NCBI RefSeq assembly: GCF_040239565.1
Contig: NZ_JBEHWS010000015.1
Location: 1 to 64,000 of the forward strand
Length of the DNA stretch: 64,000 nt
DNA from: Fulvimarina sp040239565
GTDB lineage: Bacteria > Pseudomonadota > Alphaproteobacteria > Rhizobiales > Rhizobiaceae
Direction: 5' to 3'
Each line of letters begins with the position of its first letter. Positions within the stretch are counted from its first letter, which is position 1. The notes beneath the pieces were generated by a model. It saw nothing but the letters and a program-made list of their open reading frames with translations, was not told where the DNA came from and did no database searches. A program made the position numbers and the translations under genes. Positions 55,298 to 64,000 of the stretch are shown here, in pieces.

Positions 55298-55312
55298 GGA
55301 TCAGGCTCGCTC

Positions 55313-56491
55313 TCATCCTTTCGAGGCGGCAAAACCGCGTTCGAGATCGGCCTTGAGATCCGCGACATCTTCCAGCCCGATCTGAAGACGCAGAAGCGGT
55401 CCTTCCGTCGGGCCTTTCGCGATCGTACGGTCGAACAGATCGACGAGGACGGCAAGGCTTTCATGGCCGCCCCAGGAATAGCCGAGGCCAAAGATGGACA
55501 GTGCGTCGAGGAAGCGCCTTGCCGCCGCCGCATCGCCGTTAAGAACGAAGCTGAAAAGGCCTGAGGACCCCGAGAACTGCCTCTTGAAAGCGTCGTGATC
55601 GGAAAAGGAGGGAAGCGCCGGATGGAGAACGGAAACGACCTCCTCTCGATTTTCCAGCCATGCCGCGATGTCGAGAGCGGCCTGTTCTTGATGGCGCAGG
55701 CGGACGCCGAGCGTCTTCATGCCGCGCAGGACGAGCGATACGTCGTCGGGATTGGCGTTAATGCCCAGTGCCGTCTGGGTCTTCAGAAGCTGGTCCCAGG
55801 TCTTCTCGTTCGCCGAAACGGAGCCCATCAAGAGATCGGAATGGCCGCCGGGATATTTCGTCAGCGCATGGATCGACATGTCGACCCCGTGCTCGAGGGG
55901 CCGGAAGAACAGAGGCGTCGCCCAGGTATTGTCGAGCATCGTGACCGCGCCGCCAGCATGGGCGGCATCGCATATCGCGCGAACGTCCTGGATCTCGAAT
56001 GTATTCGAGCCCGGCGCTTCGAGAAAGACGATCGAAGTCTCGGGCCGCATCAGATCGGCGATGCCGGCGCCGATATAGGGATCGTAATATTCGACCGTGA
56101 CGTTCATGCGCTTCAGCACCTGGTGACAGAAACGACGTGTCGGGGAATAGACTGAATCGACCACGAGGACGTGGTCTCCGGCCGAGACGAAGGCGAGGAG
56201 CGGCAATGTGACCGCCGCGAGCCCAGAGGGCACAAGTGCCGTGCCGTATGCGCATTCGAGCTCGCTCAGCTGGTCTTCGAGGACCTTCGTTGTCGGCGTG
56301 CCGGCGAGGCCGTAGGAATATTTGAGGTTTTTCCGGTCCGCCATCGCGGCCGTCGATTCGAACAGCACCGTCGAGCCGCGCACGATTGGCGGATTGACGA
56401 AACCGTGCATCGTCATCGGGTCGTAGGGTGGGTGAACGAGACGGGTGCCGATTCTGGGGGAGGTCGGTTCGTTTTTATTGTCTTCGCTCAA
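55313..56491 (-). CDS. metC: Cystathionine beta-lyase
   Basis: MetC cleaves cystathionine to homocysteine. The PLP Lys is in ALTKYPGGHSDLLMG, and TRLVHPPYDPMTMHGFVNPPIVRGSTVLFES with KYSYGLAGTPTTKVLEDQLSELE is typical of the CBL branch. No ATG lies near the family start; a TTG at 56491 gives 392 residues, as expected. It is tail to tail with the PPOX gene, 16 bases apart. Confidence 0.87.
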   Translation of the reverse strand: MSEDNKNEPTSPRIGTRLVHPPYDPMTMHGFVNPPIVRGSTVLFESTAAMADRKNLKYSYGLAGTPTTKVLEDQLSELECAYGTALVPSGLAAVTLPLLAFVSAGDHVLVVDSVYSPTRRFCHQVLKRMNVTVEYYDPYIGAGIADLMRPETSIVFLEAPGSNTFEIQDVRAICDAAHAGGAVTMLDNTWATPLFFRPLEHGVDMSIHALTKYPGGHSDLLMGSVSANEKTWDQLLKTQTALGINANPDDVSLVLRGMKTLGVRLRHQEQAALDIAAWLENREEVVSVLHPALPSFSDHDAFKRQFSGSSGLFSFVLNGDAAAARRFLDALSIFGLGYSWGGHESLAVLVDLFDRTIAKGPTEGPLLRLQIGLEDVADLKADLERGFAASKG

Positions 56492-56742
56492 ACTCGGGAA
56501 CTTTCTGCAACTTATAGTGGATTGGATGGCGATTCGCTGTCTATCGCAGTGCGAAATTTTATGCAGCAGCTTGACCTGCATAAATCTTTGCCATGACATG
56601 GGCGCCGGACGATGGCTCCAATTTGGGGCGGCGCTCGCAATCGGCCAACCGCCGGTGAGGGACGACCGTCAGGACTGGATGCCATCGAACACCGAACGGG
56701 TCGATCGAGGCTCGATGAATAAAACCGAACAGGGAAACCCAA

Positions 56743-57762
56743 ATGAACATCAAATTCCTGACTGCGGCCCTCGGACTGTCCGTCGCGGCATTCGCGACCT
56801 CCGGCGCCCAGGCTCAGACCGCCGATACCGTCAAAGAGCGCGGATCGCTGCGCTGCGGCGTGAACACCGGCCTGCCGGGCTTTGCCTCGCAGAATGACCA
56901 GGGCGAATGGCAGGGTCTCGACGTCGACTATTGCCGTGCCGTTGCAACCGCCGTTCTCGGCGATCCGCAGGCCGTCACTTTCTCGCCGCTCTCGGCCGTG
57001 CAGCGCTTCCCGGCACTGCAGAACAACGAGATCGATCTTCTGGCCCGTAACACGACCTGGACGATGGACCGCGACACCGCGCTCGGCCTCGATTTCGCAG
57101 GCGTCAACTACTATGACGGCCAGGGCTTCATGGTGAAGAACGACCTCGGCGTGAATTCTGCGCTCGAGCTGTCCGGCGCGACCGTCTGCGTCCAGTCCGG
57201 TACGACCACCGAGCTCAACCTCGCCGACTATTTCGAAGCCAACGACATGGATTACAATCCGGTCGTCATCGAATCCCAGTCGGACGTCAACTCGGCCTAT
57301 GATTCCGGCCGCTGCGACGTCTTGACGACGGACGCCTCGGGTCTCGCCGCGTCGCGTCTCGAGATGAGCAATCCCGACAACCACACCATCCTGCCGGAGA
57401 TCATCTCGAAGGAGCCGCTCGGGCCGGTCGTACGCCAGGGCGACGATCAGTGGGGCGACATCGTCTCCTGGACCCATTTCGCGCTTCTGAACGCGGAAGA
57501 GCTGGGTGTCACGCAGGCCAATGTCGAGGAGATGAAGAACTCCGAGAATCCGGACATCCGCCGTCTTCTCGGCCAGGACTCCAACTTTGGCGAGCCGCTC
57601 GGCCTGCCGCAGGACTGGGCCGCTCAGGTCATCTCCGCCGTTGGCAACTATGGAGAAATCTTCGAGCGCAATATCGGCGTCAATACGCCGTTGAAGATCC
57701 AGCGCGGCCAGAACGCGCTCTGGACCGACGGTGGCCTGCAATACGGTATGCCGGTTCGCTAA
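56743..57762 (+). CDS. aapJ: General L-amino acid ABC transporter, binding protein AapJ
   Basis: The 339-residue periplasmic protein has a signal peptide (1-25, ending AQA) and the family start TVKERGSLRCGVNTGLPGFA, with LDVDYCRAVATAVLGDPQAV and the ending LQYGMPVR. It binds a wide range of L-amino acids for the AapQMP permease. GGGAAA lies upstream of the ATG. It is the first gene of the aap operon. Confidence 0.95.
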   Translation: MNIKFLTAALGLSVAAFATSGAQAQTADTVKERGSLRCGVNTGLPGFASQNDQGEWQGLDVDYCRAVATAVLGDPQAVTFSPLSAVQRFPALQNNEIDLLARNTTWTMDRDTALGLDFAGVNYYDGQGFMVKNDLGVNSALELSGATVCVQSGTTTELNLADYFEANDMDYNPVVIESQSDVNSAYDSGRCDVLTTDASGLAASRLEMSNPDNHTILPEIISKEPLGPVVRQGDDQWGDIVSWTHFALLNAEELGVTQANVEEMKNSENPDIRRLLGQDSNFGEPLGLPQDWAAQVISAVGNYGEIFERNIGVNTPLKIQRGQNALWTDGGLQYGMPVR

Positions 57763-57821
57763 GGCCGATAGTGGAATAGCGGACGCTTTCGCGACCGCAC
57801 CCGCCTGAAGGCATTAAGAAA

Positions 57822-57851
57822 GCGGGATCGGCCGGCATCGGCCGGTCCCGC
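57822..57851 (+). promoter_or_regulatory. Intercistronic hairpin between aapJ and aapQ
   Basis: GCGGGATCGGCCG (57822-57834) pairs with CGGCCGGTCCCGC (57839-57851) around GCAT, with one wobble pair. It lacks a T-run and is 60 bases after aapJ. Such hairpins after binding-protein genes commonly stabilise the upstream message and lower expression of the permease genes. Confidence 0.7.
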
Positions 57852-57896
57852 CCTGACAAATCAAAAATATAAAAGCCCTTACCCGAAGAGGTTTGA

Positions 57897-59102
57897 ATGG
57901 CTACGGATATCGAGACGTCCGGTGGCGCGCGTGCGTCATCTTCGTCGTCTTCGTCAGGATTGTTGAACAATCCGGTCTTCCGGTCGATCGCGATCCAGGC
58001 GACGTTGATCATCGGGCTCGCCCTGTTTGTCTGGTGGCTGGTCGACAACACCGCCCGCAACCTTGCCCAGGCCAACATCGCTTCCGGCTTCGGCTTTCTT
58101 GGCGACCGGGCTGGTTTCGACATCGGGCAAACCCCGATCGAATATTCGAATTCCTCGACCTACGGCCACGCGTTGATCGTCGGCCTCGTCAACACGCTGA
58201 TAGTGGCAGGCGCCGGCATCATCTTCGCGACCTTAGTCGGTTTCATCATCGGCATTGGCCGGCTCTCTCAGAACTTCCTAGTCCGGCTGCTTTCGACGGT
58301 CTATGTCGAGATTTTTCGCAACATTCCACCGCTGCTGGTCATCCTGTTCTGGTATTTCGGTGTGATCTCGGCGCTCGGAAGTCCGCGCGGCATCTCCGAG
58401 AATCCCTTCGGCTTCTACCTCACCAATCGCGGTCTTCAGACGCCGAGCTTTGCGTTCGAGGTGCTTGCATGGGCGAGCTTTGTCGTCTTCGCCATTGCCG
58501 TTGTTGCCGCCATCGTGCTCGCCCGGCGCAACAAGAAGCATCAGCTGAAGACCGGCGACCGTAAGCCCACGCTGTGGCCGGTTCTGGGCCTCGTCATCGG
58601 CCTGCCTCTGATTGCTTTCCTCGTCACCGGCATGCCGGCCACGATCGAAGTGCCAACCCCCGGCACATTCAACCTTCAGGGCGGCTTCCAGATGAAGCCC
58701 GAATTCGTGGCGCTCTTTCTCGCCTTGTCGCTCTACACGGCGGCCTTCATCGCGGAGATCGTGCGTGCCGGTATCATGTCGGTCTCCAAGGGGCAGACTG
58801 AAGCATCCTCGGCGCTCGGTTTGCGGCGCGGTTTGACGCTCCGGCTGGTGATCGTGCCACAGGCCTTCCGGGTCATCATCCCGCCGCTGACCAGCCAGTA
58901 TCTAAACCTCATCAAGAACTCCTCGCTGGGCCTTGCCATCGGCTACCCGGAGCTCTTTGCCATCGGAACCACGGTTCTGAACCAGTCGGGCCAGTCGATC
59001 GAAATCATCGTCATCTGCATGGGGATCTATCTCACGATCAGCATCGTGGTCTCGATCTTCATGAACTGGTTCAATTCCAAAATGGCCTTGGCCGAGCGGT
59101 AG
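57897..59102 (+). CDS. aapQ: General L-amino acid ABC transporter permease AapQ
   Basis: The 401-residue permease has a HisMQ-type ABC domain: VGFIIGIGRLSQNFLVRLLSTVYVEIFRNIPPLLVILFWYF, and the EAA loop SVSKGQTEASSALGL (EAA-x-x-GL-like) near residue 300. GAGG lies five bases before the ATG. It is followed by aapM 12 bases later. Confidence 0.95.
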   Translation: MATDIETSGGARASSSSSSSGLLNNPVFRSIAIQATLIIGLALFVWWLVDNTARNLAQANIASGFGFLGDRAGFDIGQTPIEYSNSSTYGHALIVGLVNTLIVAGAGIIFATLVGFIIGIGRLSQNFLVRLLSTVYVEIFRNIPPLLVILFWYFGVISALGSPRGISENPFGFYLTNRGLQTPSFAFEVLAWASFVVFAIAVVAAIVLARRNKKHQLKTGDRKPTLWPVLGLVIGLPLIAFLVTGMPATIEVPTPGTFNLQGGFQMKPEFVALFLALSLYTAAFIAEIVRAGIMSVSKGQTEASSALGLRRGLTLRLVIVPQAFRVIIPPLTSQYLNLIKNSSLGLAIGYPELFAIGTTVLNQSGQSIEIIVICMGIYLTISIVVSIFMNWFNSKMALAER

Positions 59103-59114
59103 GGAGCCCGATCC

Positions 59115-60605
59115 ATGCAGGAACATGCCAACGCCTACGTTGCGACCGAAGAGCTGCCGCAGCGTCCGCCGCCTGAAAGCGATGCCGGTCCGATCGCTGT
59201 CCTTCGGAAGAACCTTTTCGCGACGCCCACCGATGCCATACTGACCATCGCCTGCGGCAGCTTCATCGCCTGGGCGGTGTGGAATCTCTTCAATTTCGTC
59301 TGGCTCGACGCCGTGTTCGAAGGGGCCAGCCGTGAGGCCTGCCTCGTCGAGGGTGGTGGCCATGGTGGGGCCTGTTGGGCCTTCGTAGAGGCGAAATTCG
59401 GCCAGTTCATCTACGGCACCTATCCCACCGCCGAGCGCTGGCGGGTCGATACCGTGTTCGTGCTTCTCGCGCTTCTCGTCGCCGGCCTTCTGATCCCGAG
59501 CGTGCCCTATAAGCGGATCAATGCGATCCTGCTCTTCGCGGTCTTTCCGGTCGTCACGCTGGTGCTTCTGACAGGCGGCGAGTTCGATCTTGCCGGCGGC
59601 GCGATCGCACTCATCTTCGTGCTGGCGGCTGCCGCCACCCTGAGTGCGGTGGGTTCGGTGCCCCGCATCAGCTTTTCCCGGCTCGATATGCGGATCGCGA
59701 TCTGGCTCCTTCTCGGCGCCCTTGTGCTGATGTTGCTCGCGGTCGTGTTCGGGACGGCCGAGTTCGAGATCATCGGCTTCTCCTTCAGCCTGCTGACTGT
59801 GCTCGCTTTCGTCGCCGCGCTCGGCGCCATCGCTATCGCGGTGAAGGTCGGTCTCGGCTCAGGGCAGACGACGATCAAGAGCGTGGTGACGCCGGCCGTC
59901 ATCGCGGTCCTCTTCATCTTCGCCATGACGGCCGATTTCGACCTGCGTTACGTGCCGACCAATCTTTGGGGCGGACTGATGCTGACGCTCGTCGTCGCTC
60001 TGTCGGGTATTGCCGCGTCCCTGCCGTTCGGTGTGCTTCTCGCCCTCGGGCGGCGTTCGCAAATGCCTGCGGTCAAGCTGATCTGCGTCATCTTCATCGA
60101 ATTCTGGCGCGGCGTTCCGCTGATCACCGTCCTCTTCATGGCGACTTTCATGCTGCCCCTCTTCATGCCGGAGGGCGTGAACTTCAACTCGCTTCTGAGA
60201 GCTCTTGTCGGCGTTGCCCTGTTCGCTTCCGCCTACATGGCCGAGGTTATCCGCGGCGGCCTGCAAGCGATTCCAAAGGGTCAGTATGAGGGTGCCGATG
60301 CCATGGCGCTCAGCTATTGGCAGAAGACGCGGCTGGTCATCCTGCCGCAGGCCCTGAAAATCGTCATTCCCGGCATCGTCAACACCTTCATCGGGCTCTT
60401 CAAGGACACCTCGCTCGTTTACATCATCGGCCTGGCGGACCTCCTTGGCACGGTGAAGCGTGGGTTTGCCGATCCCAACTGGATCACGCCGACGACGCCT
60501 GCGACCGGGCTGCTCTTCGCCGCCTTTGTCTACTGGTGCTTCTGCTTCGGCATGTCTCGCTATTCGATCTTCGTCGAGCGTCGCCTCGACACCGGACATA
60601 AATGA
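59115..60605 (+). CDS. aapM: General L-amino acid ABC transporter permease AapM, enlarged
   Basis: The C-terminal part has the HisMQ EAA loop (AIPKGQYEGADAMALSYWQKTRLVILPQALKIVIP) and closely follows AapM. At 496 residues it is about 110 longer than rhizobial AapM (about 384). The extra part lies at about residues 156-278, where four hydrophobic segments (about 162-180, 192-212, 222-243, 256-272) interrupt the region between LLTGG and YVPTNLWGGL. GGGAG lies upstream of the ATG at 59115. Confidence 0.92.
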   Translation: MQEHANAYVATEELPQRPPPESDAGPIAVLRKNLFATPTDAILTIACGSFIAWAVWNLFNFVWLDAVFEGASREACLVEGGGHGGACWAFVEAKFGQFIYGTYPTAERWRVDTVFVLLALLVAGLLIPSVPYKRINAILLFAVFPVVTLVLLTGGEFDLAGGAIALIFVLAAAATLSAVGSVPRISFSRLDMRIAIWLLLGALVLMLLAVVFGTAEFEIIGFSFSLLTVLAFVAALGAIAIAVKVGLGSGQTTIKSVVTPAVIAVLFIFAMTADFDLRYVPTNLWGGLMLTLVVALSGIAASLPFGVLLALGRRSQMPAVKLICVIFIEFWRGVPLITVLFMATFMLPLFMPEGVNFNSLLRALVGVALFASAYMAEVIRGGLQAIPKGQYEGADAMALSYWQKTRLVILPQALKIVIPGIVNTFIGLFKDTSLVYIIGLADLLGTVKRGFADPNWITPTTPATGLLFAAFVYWCFCFGMSRYSIFVERRLDTGHK

Positions 60606-60621
60606 TAAGGACCGACCACCC

Positions 60622-61410
<789 letters not shown>

Positions 61411-61581
61411 TATCGTCACGCGCTGCCATGTCAGCAGACGCCAAGGCGATACGATTTTGTTCCGCTGGCAAACGGTCGGCTTGACGAGCCAGATTGACGG
61501 CTCATCTCGCCGGAACGCTCGATCACGTTTCGCGTTACCAGTCGGGACGCCGTATGAGCACGGGTTGCCCTGCTCAAGGAC

Positions 61582-62781
61582 ATGGCTTTGGCAAAAAAAG
61601 AAGAAAAAGCGGCTAGCGACAATTCGAGTTCCGCTACTGCAATCGGGCTTGTCACACGGCAATCGGTGGAGGTCGGCCCACGCTGGGCCGTGATCGGCAT
61701 CTTTTTCATGATGCTGTTCGGCGGGCTCTATCTGACGGCGAGCTTCGTCCTGCCAGTCATCATCGCGGTTCTTTTCGCGCTCGTGATGAGCCCGATCGTG
61801 CGGTTTCTTCGGCGCAGGCTTAAGATCTGGGAGCCGGTCTCGGCATTCTTCCTCGTCATCGGATCGCTGACGTTTCTCACGCTCGGTTTCTACATGCTGA
61901 GCGATCCGATCACGAATATCATCACGAATGCGCCCGAATATGCACGGGCCGTGGATCGGGAAATCCGCACCGTCCAGGCCCGTTTTGAGCGTTTGCAAGA
62001 GGCGAGCGAGAATGTGGGCCAGGGAGACGGCAGCGATAGCTCCAGTGAGCTTCCGCCTTCGCCATTCGCGCAGCCTACGCAACCGGAAGATGACGGCCCG
62101 GAAGAGGTCGTCGTAAAAAATCCGGGTCTCATCGACAATGCGACCGACGAGCTACCGACGATTCTCGCGTCCATCGTTTTCGCTCTGGTCTTCCTGTTCT
62201 TCCTGCTCGCATCGGGTGACATGTTCTATGCCAAGCTGGTGCGGCTGATGCCGACGCTGTCAGACAAGAAACGCGCCCTTCATATCGCCCACGATATCGA
62301 GCGCGAACTGTCGCGCTACTTCCTGACGATCACGATCATCAACACCGGCCTCGGTCTCGCTGTGGGAACCGGGCTCTGGTATATCGGCATGCCGAGCCCC
62401 GTCGTTTTCGGCGCGCTTGCGACACTGCTCAACTTCATCCCCTATCTCGGGGCGCTCTTCGGCATGGCGCTCGTCGGCGTCATCGCGCTCGCCGAATTTG
62501 GAAATCTCGCGGGCGCGGCCGGCCCAGTGCTCATCTATCTCGCCGCCACGACAATCGAGGGACAGTTCGTGACGCCGCTGATCGTCGGACGCAGGCTGCA
62601 GATGAATGCTGCGGCAGTGTTTCTGTCGGTTGCCTTCTGGGGCTGGATCTGGGGCGTCCTTGGTATGTTCCTCGCCGTGCCGCTGATGGTCGCGATCAAG
62701 GTCTTCGGGACCTATACGGAAGCGCTTTCGACCTTCGGCGCCTTCCTTTCCGGCGAAGATACGCCCGACGACGACGATTAA
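61582..62781 (+). CDS. AI-2E family transporter
   Basis: The 399-residue membrane protein has eight or so membrane segments and the family signature in MPSPVVFGALATLLNFIPYLGALFGM and TIEGQFVTPLIVGRRLQMN. Members move a variety of small substrates or ions; a role in autoinducer-2 export is unproven. An acidic insert (about 135-180) lies in the loop. It is a single gene. Confidence 0.87.
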   Translation: MALAKKEEKAASDNSSSATAIGLVTRQSVEVGPRWAVIGIFFMMLFGGLYLTASFVLPVIIAVLFALVMSPIVRFLRRRLKIWEPVSAFFLVIGSLTFLTLGFYMLSDPITNIITNAPEYARAVDREIRTVQARFERLQEASENVGQGDGSDSSSELPPSPFAQPTQPEDDGPEEVVVKNPGLIDNATDELPTILASIVFALVFLFFLLASGDMFYAKLVRLMPTLSDKKRALHIAHDIERELSRYFLTITIINTGLGLAVGTGLWYIGMPSPVVFGALATLLNFIPYLGALFGMALVGVIALAEFGNLAGAAGPVLIYLAATTIEGQFVTPLIVGRRLQMNAAAVFLSVAFWGWIWGVLGMFLAVPLMVAIKVFGTYTEALSTFGAFLSGEDTPDDDD

Positions 62782-62805
62782 GCTGTATTCTTTGAAGGAA
62801 AAAAA

Positions 62806-62826
62806 AACCGGGCTTTGGGCCCGGTT
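62806..62826 (-). terminator. Rho-independent terminator of the 27-residue gene
   Basis: AACCGGGC (62806-62813) pairs with GCCCGGTT (62819-62826) around TTTGG. On the minus strand a run of nine T follows. It lies 54 bases after the stop of the small gene at 62880. Confidence 0.85.
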
Positions 62827-62879
62827 CTCATGAATTCTTCAGTGGGTCGTTCGGATGTCGCTCCGAAACCGGATGTTTC

Positions 62880-62963
62880 TCAGAGAACACCCACGACCAT
62901 CGCCCCGATGAAGGCGAACGCGGCACATACCATCAGCAAGTTGAATGAACGCATGACTTCCAT
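62880..62963 (-). CDS. 27-residue single-pass membrane protein
   Basis: The frame reads MEVMRSFNLLMV at the start and FIGAMVVGVL at the end, with one hydrophobic helix (about residues 8-27) preceded by one Arg. AAGGAG lies seven to eight bases before the ATG, one of the best ribosome binding sites in this window, and a strong terminator follows. The gene is isolated between the AI-2E transporter and the amidase. I know no family for it. The 283 bases upstream of it show no further gene. Confidence 0.65.
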   Translation of the reverse strand: MEVMRSFNLLMVCAAFAFIGAMVVGVL

Positions 62964-63246
62964 GTGTCTGTCTCCTTCTCCGGCGTAGCGCCACTTCTCT
63001 GGAGAGAGAAACGGCGGGCACGCCCGAATATCCACCGGCCGGACTCGTCATGGAGCCCATAATGATCGGCAGGTATCGGTAAGATTGGTCGAAGGGGCCG
63101 GGGCGTACAAGAGGGTTTTAATGCTGCAGTGCACTCGCTAGAGCGCAAGACGCCGTAGCGGCACTGATGCGAACCCGCCCACAAGGGCGCTTGCGCCATT
63201 TCGCAAACGCACATCAAAACTTTGAATGGAAACTTCTCTGATAAAT

Positions 63247-64000
63247 CTATGCCTTGGAAATAGCTTCTTCCAAGGTAGCCGCGATTGCCAGCGCGCGGGC
63301 ATCTCGCCCGAAACGAGCTATGATCGATATCCCCAACGGCAGACCGCTTGACGTAGCAAGACCGGGAACGTTGACGACTGGATTACCTGTGAGCGTCCAG
63401 AGCTTCGAGATTGTCGGGTCACCCGTGGACGAGAGCCCCTCGGGCGCCGGGCCATATGCGGAAGGCGCAATAATGGCATCGACGCTTTCGAAGAGTCCGT
63501 TGGCCGCCTTGCGCGCGACCCGTGCCGCCCGGCGTGCCGTGTCGTATTCCTCGGGCGTGACAGCGACGCCATCGTCGAGGATCGCCTTCACTTTCGGCCC
63601 GATACGCGCGCCCGCGCTTCGATGTTCGTGCATGAGCGCCCGGCTCGCCTCGTAACCCTGGATCGCCATATGCGCGTCCCGGCCTTCTTCGAGGGCGCCC
63701 GGCTCTTCCATCTCGATGATACGCGCGCCGGCTTTCTCGGCAATATCGCGAATTCGCTCGAGCGCCTCGACCATGGACGGCTCGATGTGATGGTCGAGCG
63801 TCGTGCGATAAAATCCGAGTGTCAAATTGGAGAGCGTTTCCGCTTCCCCGATACGCAATGCCCGGCCCGTGAGAAGATCGGCGAACATCGCGACATCCCG
63901 AACACTTGCGGCGAAGAGCCCGGCTGTATCGAGAGACCAGGCAAAGGTTTTCATCCCGACTGTCGGCAAAAGGCGGAAGCTCGGCTTGAAGCCGGCGATA
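63247..64000 (-). CDS. Amidase family protein, C-terminal part
   Basis: The frame is open to the right edge, so only the last 250 or so residues are seen. They match the C-terminal half of amidase-signature enzymes: GFKPSFRLLPTVGMKTFAWSLDTAG with the Ser-containing loop upstream out of view, FAADLLTGR-like MFADLLTGRAL, and LTGNPVVNVPGLATSSGLPLGISIIARFGRD. The catalytic Ser-cis-Ser-Lys triad lies beyond the window. The substrate is unknown. Confidence 0.85.
   Translation of the reverse strand, partial: IAGFKPSFRLLPTVGMKTFAWSLDTAGLFAASVRDVAMFADLLTGRALRIGEAETLSNLTLGFYRTTLDHHIEPSMVEALERIRDIAEKAGARIIEMEEPGALEEGRDAHMAIQGYEASRALMHEHRSAGARIGPKVKAILDDGVAVTPEEYDTARRAARVARKAANGLFESVDAIIAPSAYGPAPEGLSSTGDPTISKLWTLTGNPVVNVPGLATSSGLPLGISIIARFGRDARALAIAATLEEAISKA

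Overview
The window reads as chromosomal core DNA of an alphaproteobacterium of the order Hyphomicrobiales (Rhizobiales). An Aurantimonadaceae- or Rhizobiaceae-like host is my inference. Support: high GC with strong third-position bias, the rhizobial general amino-acid transporter order aapJ-Q-M-P, the order DUF2849-cysI-DUF934-cysH-cysD-cysN, zwf-pgl-edd in one operon, a bacteriophytochrome with an HWE-type kinase, and the paired puuA/puuB genes. No rRNA, CRISPR array, intact prophage or intact insertion sequence is visible.

Layout. 1-1,010: the nuclease-bearing N-terminal third of an MmeI-type restriction-modification gene, cut short, next to the 3' end of tRNA-Gln(CTG). 1,269-3,123: DNA-3-methyladenine glycosylase and a periplasmic PQQ sugar dehydrogenase. 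3,124-3,880: a gene-poor scar with a decayed transposase N-terminus, next to tRNA-Gly(GCC). 4,039-6,670: protein quality-control and translation-linked genes (prolyl-tRNA editing domain, CnoX-like thioredoxin/TPR, Lon N-domain protein, Trm112-like). 6,730-12,825: sulfate assimilation operon. 13,014-15,020: membrane NDP-sugar dehydratase/epimerase. 15,094-19,260: Entner-Doudoroff operon. 19,450-22,857: heme oxygenase plus bacteriophytochrome. 22,988-25,823: gamma-glutamylated putrescine catabolism. 25,894-28,441: thioesterase, a cytochrome b561-YceI fusion and a separate YceI protein. 28,639-30,743: queG and an SDR. 31,251-36,726: RND efflux operon with regulator, candidate operator and terminator. 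36,798-48,820: polyphosphate kinase 2, DUF2244, nth, SDRs, DUF2793, a repeat protein, an MBL hydrolase, an ABC-2 exporter, a ceramidase-like protein, dihydroxyacetone kinase and asd. 48,977-56,491: GNAT, Gfo/Idh, metY, a 23-residue-repeat secreted protein, a SOUL protein, a probable sRNA, a PPOX protein and metC. 56,743-61,410: aapJQMP. 61,582-64,000: AI-2E family transporter, a 27-residue membrane protein with its own terminator, and an amidase running off the right edge.

How the genes fit together. Sulfate is activated by CysDN, reduced by the iron-sulfur APS reductase CysH and then by CysI, and the sulfide can enter methionine through MetY, with MetC and Asd on the same pathway. Zwf, Pgl and Edd take glucose-6-phosphate to KDPG; the PQQ sugar dehydrogenase and the dihydroxyacetone kinase are further routes for sugar and triose entry. 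BphO makes the biliverdin that BphP needs. The least expected features are domain additions: a membrane anchor on CysN, a peptidoglycan-binding domain on an RND adaptor, about 120 extra membrane-rich residues in AapM, and YceI fused to cytochrome b561. Other unusual items are two secreted repeat proteins, a small membrane protein and an intergenic RNA candidate.
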